Part shown: positions 51,526-62,622 of the stretch, in pieces
Layout: every line of letters begins with the position of its first letter
How positions within the stretch are numbered: position 1 is the stretch's first letter
Assembly: GCA_003567475.1 (NCBI GenBank)
Contig: PWZL01000058.1
Location: 1 to 64,000, forward strand
From: Gammaproteobacteria bacterium
GTDB taxonomy: Bacteria > Pseudomonadota > Gammaproteobacteria > Steroidobacterales > PWYM01
Direction of reading: 5' to 3'
DNA length: 64,000 nt
Translations under genes and position numbers: made by a program
Notes under the pieces: model-generated
Told to the model about the DNA's origin: nothing
Databases searched by the model: none
What the model saw: only the letters and a program-made list of their open reading frames with translations

Positions 51526-52529
51526 GCCGCCGCAGCCACCAGCGCACTGGTCGGGCTGGGCGTGCGGTGCGCCCGCAACTCAGCGATCGGCAACCGCGCG
51601 GTGACACACTCGGGCCCGCCGGTCTGGGCCTGTGCGATCAGTTCCCCGCGAGGACCGAACACAAGCGCCCGGACATCACCCGGCGCGCCCGAGGACACCG
51701 GTGCGGCGTCGCAGGTTCCGGACACCGCGGTGAAAATTCCGTTATGCAGCGATCCTGCCGCCGCATCCATACGACTGCTGCCTGGCGACGCACTGCGCAG
51801 CAGCAGCTCACAGCCCCGGCCGGCGAGCACCCTGAGCAGTTCGGGCTCACCTGCCACCGAGTGCATGGCCAGGTTACCGAGCGGGGTTGCCGTGACCGGC
51901 AAGACAGCCTCCGCCCCATAGCGCTCCAGGTAAGCCTCCAGCACATCTTCCACGACCGTGACGCCGGGAGCGTGGGCGTGACCCTGGGGCGTGCGGGCGT
52001 GTCTTGCCTGCCAGTGCACGGCGACCAGTTGCCCATGGGGATCGAGCAGGAGATTTGCCGCTGGCACATGCCCGGGCCAGTCGGGCGCCCTGAGCCGGGC
52101 GCCGAAACCGAGATAGCAGCCATAGGTTCGCGCCCAGCCCGCGAGCGCCATGCGCTCGGGCCCGTCACGCTCAATCGCTTCCGAGAGCAAGGCTCGTGCC
52201 GACCGCCGTTCCGGCGGCGGCAACAGCGCATCGGCAGGGAACCAGAGCAGGTCATACCGCTGCCCGGCCGAGTAGGCGCGCTCAATGGTCGCCACCATGC
52301 GTTCGAGGGCCGCGCCGCGGCGCTCGCCGAGCTGCGCCGGGGGCAGCTGCACCACCCCGAGCCGGACCGTATCGCGCTGGAGCGGCTGGGGTGCCGTGAC
52401 AGCTGGAGCATGCTGTTGCTGTGCCTCGGCGGCGGCGGGTGCCGACCTCAGCAATGGCCACGCCGCCGCCCCGGCCGTGGCGGCCGCCAGCAGGCCTCGC
52501 CGTGTCATGCCGGAGGGGCTGTCAACCAT
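51477..52529 (-). CDS. Tat-exported nitrilase-superfamily protein with degenerate active site
   Basis: The 350-aa product starts at ATG 52529 (MVDSPSGMTRRGLLAAATAG) with AGGCGG upstream, overlapping the AI-2E transporter gene by 8 bases. The twin-arginine signal is followed by a nitrilase-like alpha-beta-beta-alpha sandwich. It has recognisable strands: LGVVQLPPAQ, DLLWFPADALLPP, NLLLDPHGQLVAVHW, GNLAMHSVAGEPELLRVLAG. The residues that should form the Glu-Lys-Cys triad appear replaced: the usual FPE is FPA, the Lys after the central strand is not visible, and the ICYD-type Cys position reads AMHS. It is probably not an active amidohydrolase. The C terminus overlaps the FHA gene. Confidence 0.7.
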   Translation of the reverse strand: MVDSPSGMTRRGLLAAATAGAAAWPLLRSAPAAAEAQQQHAPAVTAPQPLQRDTVRLGVVQLPPAQLGERRGAALERMVATIERAYSAGQRYDLLWFPADALLPPPERRSARALLSEAIERDGPERMALAGWARTYGCYLGFGARLRAPDWPGHVPAANLLLDPHGQLVAVHWQARHARTPQGHAHAPGVTVVEDVLEAYLERYGAEAVLPVTATPLGNLAMHSVAGEPELLRVLAGRGCELLLRSASPGSSRMDAAAGSLHNGIFTAVSGTCDAAPVSSGAPGDVRALVFGPRGELIAQAQTGGPECVTARLPIAELRAHRTPSPTSALVAAAAQPRVLPNRSSSSRAS

Positions 52530-53622
52530 GCTCACGCCGCCTGTTTCCGCCATCACCGCCAGCCGCATTGGCAAAGACCTCCGGGCGCGGCCACGCCCGA
52601 AGAATGGCGTTGACGACCGTGGCCAGCGGGATGGCAAAAAAGACCCCCCAGAAGCCCCACAGACCCCCGAACACCAGGATGGCGACGACGATCGCGATCG
52701 GATGCAGGTTGACGACCTCGCTGAACAGCAGCGGCGAGAGCAGGTTGCCGTCGAGCAGCTGAATGACCCCGTAGGCGATCAGGACGTAATAGAACTCGGC
52801 CGAAATGCCGAACTGGAAGTAGGCCACGGCGGCCACCGGCAAGGTCACCACGGCCACCCCGACGAAAGGGATCAATACCGAAAGGCCGGTAGCCACAGCC
52901 AGCAGCAGGGTGTACTGCACCCCGAGGAATGTGAAGGTGGCATAGGTCACGCTGCCGACAATCAGGATCTCCCACACTTTGCCCCGGACGTAATTGCCGA
53001 TCTGGTCGTTGATTTCGGCAAGCACGGTATCGGTGAGCTGACGGTCGCGTGGTAGAAATCCGGCCAGCCAGGCGAGGATGCGATCCTGATCGCGAATCAT
53101 GAAAAACACCATAAGGGGTACCAGGATGAGGTAGACGATGACCGTGATGGCCACGAACACCGAGCTCACCGAGTAGGCCAGGACGCGCTGGCCGGAGCTC
53201 ATGATTTCAGTGCCGATGGAGCTGACCAGCTGTGTGACCTGTTGCTCCATGATCACACCGGGGAACTGCTCCGGCAGCCGCAACAGCAGCGCCTGGGCAT
53301 CAGAGAGGATTGCCGGCATCTGTTGCACAAGCTGCGCCAGCTGCCGGAAAAACAGCGGGATCAGCCAGAACATCGTCAAGACCAGGGCGGTCATGAACAC
53401 CAGGAATACGATGATCACGGCCGCAAGGTGGGGCAGGCCGATGAGTTGCAGGCGGCGCACCAGGCCCGAAAGCAGGTAGGCGATGATCAGGGCCGCGAAC
53501 GCTGGTGCCAGCTGGCGGCCCAGCACGATGATGATCAGCGTCAGTGCTATGAGCACCAGCAGCATCCCCACGACCTGTGGGTCGCCGAGATAGCGATTCA
53601 GCCAGTTCCTGATCGTATCCAT
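52522..53622 (-). CDS. AI-2E transporter / PerM family protein
   Basis: The 366-aa membrane protein has about eight helices. It has the usual pattern of N-terminal hydrophobic pairs (MLLVLIALTLIIIVLGRQLA), a central amphipathic domain (QLVQQMPAILSDAQALLLRL) and C-terminal helices with the family motif LLFSEVVNLHPIAIVVAILV followed by GGLWGFWGVFFAIPLATVV. Members are named for AI-2 export in E. coli, but most are of unknown substrate. Its stop overlaps the start of the nitrilase-like gene, so they are co-transcribed. Confidence 0.88.
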   Translation of the reverse strand: MDTIRNWLNRYLGDPQVVGMLLVLIALTLIIIVLGRQLAPAFAALIIAYLLSGLVRRLQLIGLPHLAAVIIVFLVFMTALVLTMFWLIPLFFRQLAQLVQQMPAILSDAQALLLRLPEQFPGVIMEQQVTQLVSSIGTEIMSSGQRVLAYSVSSVFVAITVIVYLILVPLMVFFMIRDQDRILAWLAGFLPRDRQLTDTVLAEINDQIGNYVRGKVWEILIVGSVTYATFTFLGVQYTLLLAVATGLSVLIPFVGVAVVTLPVAAVAYFQFGISAEFYYVLIAYGVIQLLDGNLLSPLLFSEVVNLHPIAIVVAILVFGGLWGFWGVFFAIPLATVVNAILRAWPRPEVFANAAGGDGGNRRREHG

Positions 53623-53801
53623 TCGCTAGTCTCAATCCATCGGTCACGCCGGCCTGCACGGCGCACAAATCATACCTTCAGTGTGCGCCGACGGGTCGGC
53701 CCATCCCGACAAACAGTGCTACGCAGTCAACCCGTGGCATACTCCCACCCCACGCCTGCGCCGCCGGCGTTCCGAAAACCTCTGACCCTGAACCACCACC
53801 C

Positions 53802-54164
53802 ATGAAGACGTCATCAAGACTGCATCAGCAGGGCCGCCTGCACAACCGGCTGCTTCAGGAATCGCTGGTCACCCTGGTGCTGCTGGCCCTCGGTGCGCTG
53901 GCATTGCCGCTGTCGGTATACTATGTCGGCACCGCGTTTTTCGGACCCTACGAAGGCGGTACGGGCAGTGTCGGCAGTTTTCTCGGCGCGCTCTTCGCCT
54001 CGCTGGCGGTCGGCGACCGGGGGGCCTGGCTGCTGGTGCTCTCGCCACTGCTGGTCATCACGCTGCTGCGACTGGCCAGGGGTCTGCTTCGGCCGCGTCG
54101 CCGGCGCGTGGCCAGCACCGGCGACCAGGGAACCTCCGGCGACCCGACGCCGACTGAAACGTGA
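53802..54164 (+). CDS. Small hypothetical membrane protein
   Basis: The 120-aa product has two hydrophobic helices (about 20-45 and 75-95) separated by a Gly-rich loop (FFGPYEGGTGSVGSFLGALF) and a basic C-terminal tail (LRPRRRRVAST). It resembles no family I recognise. Codon usage and the ATG after a short upstream region look genuine. The next gene begins 142 bases downstream in the same direction. Confidence 0.6.
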   Translation: MKTSSRLHQQGRLHNRLLQESLVTLVLLALGALALPLSVYYVGTAFFGPYEGGTGSVGSFLGALFASLAVGDRGAWLLVLSPLLVITLLRLARGLLRPRRRRVASTGDQGTSGDPTPTET

Positions 54165-54306
54165 ACCGCGTCACAGATTCCTGCTCGGCCTGAGCCTTTC
54201 GGCGCAAAACCGCTGTGTTTGCTGGTATCGTTTTGGAAATTCGCAGGGGTGTGTCCGGAGCAGACCACCCGGCGGCCGCCGCCCAGCATCCGGAGTCAGA
54301 TCATTC

Positions 54307-54624
54307 ATGAAAAGGTTGCTCAAGTCCCTGTTCGGCAAGCCTGCGGACGACGGCCCGCGGGTCGCGAATGCCATGGATGTGAATCAGGTACTCTCGCGAC
54401 CCCGCGTCAGCGCGCCGCCGGTGCTGCGGGCCGCCAAACCTCCGCCCGGACGCGCCAAGCTGCCAACTGTGACGCCTGCCCCCCCCACCCCGCCGGAACT
54501 GGACTTCGGGGCCGACGAACTCTCCATGGAGAAACCCGCCGACACCGGCTTCAACCCCTATGACACGGGCCGTTTTTCCGCCGCCGAACTGTGGGATAAA
54601 CGCCATAGAGACGGCGTGGACTGA
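54307..54624 (+). CDS. Small proline-rich hypothetical protein
   Basis: The 105-aa product starts MKRLLKSLFGKPADD at ATG 54307. It has a Lys/Leu-rich N terminus, a Pro-rich middle (PPVLRAAKPPPGRAKLPTVT, PAPPTPPEL) and an ordered C terminus (GFNPYDTGRFSAAELWDKRH). The C-terminal FNPYDT...WDK block looks like a conserved short motif. There is no signal peptide; the N terminus could be an amphipathic membrane-binding helix. Function unknown. The same frame is open upstream to 53893 but overlaps the previous gene and is Arg-rich there. Confidence 0.6.
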   Translation: MKRLLKSLFGKPADDGPRVANAMDVNQVLSRPRVSAPPVLRAAKPPPGRAKLPTVTPAPPTPPELDFGADELSMEKPADTGFNPYDTGRFSAAELWDKRHRDGVD

Positions 54625-54662
54625 GTTCCGGGGGACTCGGCTGGCCGTCGACGCTCCCACCC

Positions 54663-54677
54663 ATAGATGACATCTAT
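54663..54677. promoter_or_regulatory. OxyR-type site upstream of dps
   Basis: ATAG-N7-CTAT with ATAGATGACATCTAT matches the OxyR half-site consensus (ATAGnTnnnAnCTAT) at every defined position. It is the core of a 23-bp palindrome, ACCCATAGAT-GAC-ATCTATGGGT (54659-54681). It lies about 95 bases before the dps start. The second half-site expected 7 bases away is not well conserved on either side. Confidence 0.6.
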
Positions 54678-54772
54678 GGGTTCGCTGTGGAAGAAACCAT
54701 TGGCCAAACAGGCAGGGACACCTTAGCCTTGGATATCCAGAGGCGGCGACCTCACAGGTCTCGGAGGCACAC

Positions 54773-55240
54773 GTGGACATCAATATCGGGCTCTCTGCCG
54801 AACAGCGTCGGGAGATTTCAGGTGGACTCTCGAGACTGCTGGCCGACAGCTATACCCTGTATCTGAAGACCCACAATTTCCACTGGAATGTCACCGGCCC
54901 GATGTTCCAGACCCTGCACACGCTGTTCGAGACGCAATACACAGAGCTCGCCACGGCGGTCGACGAGATCGCCGAGCGAATCCGGGCATTGGGTGAACCG
55001 GCACCGGGGTCCTATCAGCAATTTGCGGCGCTCTCCTCCATCAGTGAAGAAACCGGCGTGCCTGCCGCCGCCGACATGATCCGGCAGCTGGTGGAAGGCC
55101 AGGAAGCTGTAGCACGCACCGCCCGAAGCATCTTTCCCGCAGCTGACGCGGCGGGTGATGAACCCACCGCGGATCTGCTGACACAGCGGATGCAGATCCA
55201 CGAAAAGAACGCCTGGATGCTGCGCAGCCTGCTCGCCTGA
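54773..55240 (+). CDS. dps: Dps-family DNA-binding ferritin-like protein
   Basis: The 155-aa product starts at GTG 54773 with SD GGAGG. It has the Dps four-helix fold and ferroxidase residues at the subunit interface: H and D/E positions in [20 protein letters not shown] and [18 protein letters not shown]. Dps dodecamers oxidise and store iron using peroxide and protect DNA. The N terminus lacks a Lys-rich tail, so DNA binding may be weak. An OxyR-type palindrome upstream agrees with peroxide induction. Confidence 0.92.
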   Translation: MDINIGLSAEQRREISGGLSRLLADSYTLYLKTHNFHWNVTGPMFQTLHTLFETQYTELATAVDEIAERIRALGEPAPGSYQQFAALSSISEETGVPAAADMIRQLVEGQEAVARTARSIFPAADAAGDEPTADLLTQRMQIHEKNAWMLRSLLA

Positions 55241-55274
55241 GCTGGGACGCCGACCGATCACATCGGTAGCCCCC

Positions 55275-55583
55275 ATGCATCCTGAGCTGCTCGAGTCGTT
55301 ACGAAAGCAGGCGTCTGCCGCGCTGGAAGAAGAGCTCAGCGAGGGTACGGCGGCAGCTGAGCCATGGCTGCAGCGCGCGCGTGATTACCGCAGTTGGGTC
55401 CTCATGCGCAGCTATCCGGAACGCGTGCGCAGCCTGGCCCATGCCGCAGTCGCCGCGTCAGCCTCGCCGCCGGATCCCGCAGGCTTTCACGAGACCTGCC
55501 TGGCGTTGACCGGCATGCTGGCCGAACTCTGCCAGTCGGCTGCCGGGGCGGGGTTCAATCCGGCCAGTAATACAACCCCGTGA
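55275..55583 (+). CDS. Small helical hypothetical protein
   Basis: The 102-aa product starts MHPELLESLRKQASAA at ATG 55275, 34 bases after dps, so it may share the dps transcript. It is almost wholly helical (LQRARDYRSWVLMRSYPERV, FHETCLALTGMLAELCQSAA) with two cysteines. I recognise no family. Its last 29 bases overlap the small membrane protein gene on the other strand. Confidence 0.55.
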   Translation: MHPELLESLRKQASAALEEELSEGTAAAEPWLQRARDYRSWVLMRSYPERVRSLAHAAVAASASPPDPAGFHETCLALTGMLAELCQSAAGAGFNPASNTTP

Positions 55584-55842
55584 TCAGCAGCGCGGCCCAC
55601 AACAGCAGCTGCGCCGGCCAACGCCACCACCCGCGGCGCAACAGACCGACGAAACTGGCAGCTGCCACCGCGGTCAAAGCCCAGAAGATGGCGATGGCGG
55701 TCGTCAAACCGTCGCGCTCGGCAGCCACCTGGGGGTAGTCACTGCCGACAATCGTCAACAGCAGCAACACCACCGAGAGGCCCAGTCCGATGGCAAATAC
55801 CGACCCCAGTATGACGCCGGTCAACATTGTCAGTGGTTGCAT
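55555..55842 (-). CDS. Small three-helix membrane protein
   Basis: The 95-aa product has three predicted membrane helices: about 7-32 (GVILGSVFAIGLGLSVVLLL), 46-67 and 72-92 (LLLWAALLITGLYYW). No signal cleavage or known domain is seen. ATG 55842 has GGAGG upstream on the minus strand. It is convergent with the helical protein gene (29-base overlap). Function unknown. Confidence 0.65.
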   Translation of the reverse strand: MQPLTMLTGVILGSVFAIGLGLSVVLLLLTIVGSDYPQVAAERDGLTTAIAIFWALTAVAAASFVGLLRRGWWRWPAQLLLWAALLITGLYYWPD

Positions 55843-55994
55843 GGCACCTCCCAGGCGCTGGGCATCCGTCGCATTTCAGCGGTGGCGAGCTTGATCAGCC
55901 GCCGGGCGCGGTTTACGTTTAAGCTTGGGCCACAGATCGCGACATGGCGTTCCCGGCCAGATGTGTCATCAGACCCGCAGCAAGGCGAATCTCA

Positions 55995-58118
55995 ATGATG
56001 AAGAGTATAGTCCGGATCATCCTGGTCTTCGCACTGCTTGGTGCGCTGGGCCTGCAAATCTGGCCGCAGCATGCGAACGGCCGCACGATCGACGTCAACG
56101 GCCGCAGCATCGAGGCCGGCGAACTCGCGTTAAGCGACCGTCATCGCCAGGTCAGCCGCAAGGTCACCGAATTCATGGAGCGGTTCCATTACCGGCGGGC
56201 ACGCGTGGACAATGCCCTGTCCTCGGCAATCCTCGACCGCTACCTGGACAATCTCGACGGCCAGCGACTCTACCTGCTGTCCTCTGACGTCGGCAACTTC
56301 AACCGCTACCGCTTCGAACTCGACGACAGGGTGCGCACCGGCGAGCTCGATCCGGTCTTCGAGATGTTCCGGATCTACCGGGAGCGTTCCCGCGAGCGCC
56401 TCGAATTTGCAATCACGCTGCTCGACGAGCCGATGGATTTCACGACCGACGAGACCTTCCGCTTTGATCGCAGCGAGCTCGCGTGGCCATCGACGCGAGC
56501 GGAACTCGATGACCTCTGGTACAGGCGCGTGAAAAACGATGCGCTCTCGCTGGTGCTGGCCGGTCGAGAGTGGGAGGACGCTGCAGAGACGCTGCGCACC
56601 CGTTACCGGCGGATGCTCACGCGCCTCGACCAGATCAACAGCGATGACGTTTTCGAGTCGTTCATGAACGCCTTCGCACAGACGATGGATCCGCACACCA
56701 GCTATCTGTCCCCGCGCAATTCCGAGGAATACCGGATTCAGATGAGCCTGTCGTACGACGGGATTGGGGCTTCGCTGCAGATCGAGGATGAACTGGTCAT
56801 GGTGGCCGACATCATCCCTGGCGGCCCCGCAGCCGCCGACGGCACGCTGAAGCCGCGTGACCGCATCACGGGTGTAGGCCAGGGCGACGAGGGTGATTTC
56901 GAGGATGTCGTGGGTTGGCGGCTGGATGATGTCGTGCAACTGATCCGCGGGCCTGGCGGCAGCACCGTGCGCCTCAGGGTGCTGCCGGCGGGGACTCCGC
57001 CTGGCAGCCAGGAAACGGTGATCGCACTGGTCCGGGACAAGGTCAGGCTCGAGGCGCAGGCGGCCAGCAAGGATATCCGCGAGATCGAGCGCAATGGCGA
57101 GACGCTGCGCGTCGGTGTCATCAGGGTGCCGAGCTTCTACCAGGACTATGCCGCCAGAGCGCGGGGTGACGAGGAGTACACCAGCACCACCCGCGACGTC
57201 GAGCGCCTGCTGCAGGAACTCAACGAGGCGGGCGTGGATGGCGTGGTCATGGATCTGCGGGGTAACGGGGGCGGTCATCTCACCGAAGCCACAGCCCTGG
57301 CGGGTCTGTTCATCGATCGCGGCCCAGTGGTCCAGCTGCGTAACAGCCGCGGCCAGGTGGAGATTCTCGACGACACCAACGGTGCACCGGCCTATGCGGG
57401 TCCGCTTGCGGTGCTGGTCAACAGATACTCGGCCTCGGCGTCGGAAATCTTCGCCGCCGCCATTCAGGATTACGGCCGTGGACTCGTCATCGGTCAGCGG
57501 ACCTTCGGCAAGGGGACGGTACAGAACCTCTACAGCCTCGACCGCTTCATGCAGGGCGAGGGGTTTGGTCAATTGACCCTGACCATTGGCAAGTACTACC
57601 GCGTCACCGGGGGCGGTACACAGCACCGGGGCGTTGAGCCGGATATCGCCCTGCCCTCACCGATCGACAGCAGTCTCGTCGGTGAGAGCGCGCGCGATAC
57701 GGCGCTGCCCTGGGACCAGATTTCACCCACACGTTTCCGCAGTCGTCCGTTATTGTCCCAGCCCGCCATCTCGCTGCTGAGTCACTTTCAGGACGAACGG
57801 ACACAGAGCGATCCGGACATGGATTTCCTGCTCGGTGATATCGCCGCATTTCGCGACATGCGCGAGCGCGACGAGGTGTCGCTCAACCTCGAGGTCCGTC
57901 GCGCGGAGCGTGAAGTGAGCGAGCAGGCGCGGCTTGCGCGGGAGAACGTCCGCCGCGAGGCACGCGGACTGCCGCCGTTGCCGGATCTCGAAGCCCTCGG
58001 CCAGACCGAGACGCCCGACGTGATCCTCGACCAGGCCGCCGACATCGTCGCCGATATGGTCCACCTCGGCATGCTCGCTCCGGACGAACTCGAGCGACTG
58101 GCCGCGGCGCTGCGCTGA
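55995..58118 (+). CDS. prc: Tail-specific carboxy-terminal protease Prc
   Basis: The 707-aa periplasmic protease degrades or trims proteins from their C termini and in E. coli regulates cell-wall hydrolases. It has a signal or anchor helix (about 4-24), an N-terminal helical domain, a PDZ domain (about 235-330, LVMVADIIPGGPAAADGTLK) and the S41 catalytic domain. Catalytic S481 (YSASASE) and K506 (FGKGTVQ) are 25 residues apart as in E. coli Prc. A DUF3340 C-terminal domain completes it. Start at ATG 55995; the 17 codons further upstream are less likely. A terminator follows. Confidence 0.95.
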   Translation: MMKSIVRIILVFALLGALGLQIWPQHANGRTIDVNGRSIEAGELALSDRHRQVSRKVTEFMERFHYRRARVDNALSSAILDRYLDNLDGQRLYLLSSDVGNFNRYRFELDDRVRTGELDPVFEMFRIYRERSRERLEFAITLLDEPMDFTTDETFRFDRSELAWPSTRAELDDLWYRRVKNDALSLVLAGREWEDAAETLRTRYRRMLTRLDQINSDDVFESFMNAFAQTMDPHTSYLSPRNSEEYRIQMSLSYDGIGASLQIEDELVMVADIIPGGPAAADGTLKPRDRITGVGQGDEGDFEDVVGWRLDDVVQLIRGPGGSTVRLRVLPAGTPPGSQETVIALVRDKVRLEAQAASKDIREIERNGETLRVGVIRVPSFYQDYAARARGDEEYTSTTRDVERLLQELNEAGVDGVVMDLRGNGGGHLTEATALAGLFIDRGPVVQLRNSRGQVEILDDTNGAPAYAGPLAVLVNRYSASASEIFAAAIQDYGRGLVIGQRTFGKGTVQNLYSLDRFMQGEGFGQLTLTIGKYYRVTGGGTQHRGVEPDIALPSPIDSSLVGESARDTALPWDQISPTRFRSRPLLSQPAISLLSHFQDERTQSDPDMDFLLGDIAAFRDMRERDEVSLNLEVRRAEREVSEQARLARENVRREARGLPPLPDLEALGQTETPDVILDQAADIVADMVHLGMLAPDELERLAAALR

Positions 58119-58158
58119 GTGGTGAGCAGCAGCTGCGTGGCGGCTGCTGACGACCTCC

Positions 58159-58194
58159 AGGCCGGTCCTCCTCCCGGGGCCGGCCTGTTTGTTT
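58159..58194 (+). terminator. Terminator after prc
   Basis: AGGCCGG (58159-58165) pairs with CCGGCCT (58180-58186), followed by GTTTGTTT. The loop is 14 bases with further GC pairing possible. It separates prc from the RND efflux operon. Confidence 0.75.
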
Positions 58195-58200
58195 GGGGGC

Positions 58201-58228
58201 TTGCGAGCTATTGATCTGGTGTTATACT
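58201..58228 (+). promoter_or_regulatory. Sigma-70-type promoter for the RND efflux operon
   Basis: TTGCGA (58201-58206), 16-base spacer, TATACT (58223-58228). The local sequence is clearly AT-richer than its surroundings. Transcription is expected near 58235, 27 bases before the adaptor ATG. Confidence 0.6.
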
Positions 58229-58261
58229 TAACTACAACAGTCATCCACCTAGGCCATCCCA

Positions 58262-59340
58262 ATGATCCGCCCTGTCGCGCTGAACGCCCTGATCCCCCCG
58301 ATGCTGCTGCTGACCGGGCTGCTCTTGCTGGCAGGGTGCAGCCCTGGAACAGCCAACGACGATAATGTGGACGAGGCCGCGCCCGCCACCGTCCCGGTGG
58401 AACTGGCCACCACGACACGCGGCACCGTAGCAGCCCACTGGACGGGCACGGCAGCGCTCGAAGTCGACGAGTCAGCCACTGTGGTCGCCCGCGTCGGCGG
58501 AGAGCTCGTGGCCGTGCTGGCCGAAGAAGGCGACACGGTCGACGCCGGTCAAGTCCTCGCCCGGCTGGATGGGGACCGGCTGAGACTTGAAAAACGTGAG
58601 GCCGAAGCGAATCTTGGGCGATTGCAGCGTGATTACGAGCGCAACCTCGAGATGTTCCGCCGAGGACTGATCAGTTCGGAGGCGCACGAGATGCTGCGCT
58701 TCGAACTCGATGCAATGCAGGCGATCTATGAGCGTCGCGCGCTGGAATACGAATACACCCGGATTCGGGCCCCGATCGCCGGCATCATCGCCGAGCGCCA
58801 TGTTCGCGTCGGCAACACCATCAACACCGGCGACCCGACCTTCCGGATCACGAGTCGTGCGCCGCTGCTGGCTTACCTGTTTGTTCCGGAGCGGGAGTTC
58901 GCCAGACTCGCACCCGGTCAGACTGCGGAGGTCCGGGTCGATGCGCTTGGCGGCGCACGCTTTGCAGGCCGCGTGCAACGCATCAGTCCGGTCATCGATC
59001 CTGCCACCGGGACTTTTCGGGTGACCCTCGAGATCCCCGATCCAGAAGACCAGCTCAGTCCTGGCATGTTCGGGCGCTTTGCGGTCGTCTATGAGCGCCG
59101 CGAGAACGTCTTGCTTGTCCCCCGGGCTGCCCTGCTGGACACCGACGGGGGCGACGCTGTTTTCATCGTCAACGACGCTACGGCCAGGCGCCAGGATGTG
59201 ACCACGGGGTTTACCACCGGCGAGCTCATCGAGATCACCTCTGGCCTGCGCGACGGCGACCAGGTGGTGGTCGTTGGTCAGAACGCTTTGCGTGATGGCA
59301 CCCGCGTGCGCATGGCGGGCCAGGCATCCGGTCGCCAGCC

Positions 59341-59344
<4 letters not shown>
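58262..59344 (+). CDS. RND efflux periplasmic adaptor lipoprotein
   Basis: The 360-aa protein is a membrane-fusion adaptor. The signal ends with a lipobox (LLLLAGC), so it is inner-membrane anchored by lipid. The split biotinyl-lipoyl domain appears as VGGELVAVLAEEGDTVDAGQ and RIRAPIAGIIAERHVRVGNT around a helical hairpin. Beta-barrel and membrane-proximal domains follow (ISPVIDPATGTFRVTLEI, DGDQVVVVGQNALRDG). It links the permeases to an outer-membrane factor, which is not in the window. The stop overlaps the first permease start (ATGA). Confidence 0.93.

Positions 59345-62618
<3,274 letters not shown>

Positions 62619-62622
<4 letters not shown>

Noticed and set aside
55253..55267. Short hairpin ACCGAT-CAC-ATCGGT after dps.
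   Set aside because: A 6-bp stem without a T-run, directly before the next ATG, is too weak to call a terminator.
56130..57626. 498-codon antisense frame inside prc.
   Set aside because: Composition is His/Arg/Gln-rich without domains, and it mirrors a certain protease gene with intact catalytic residues.
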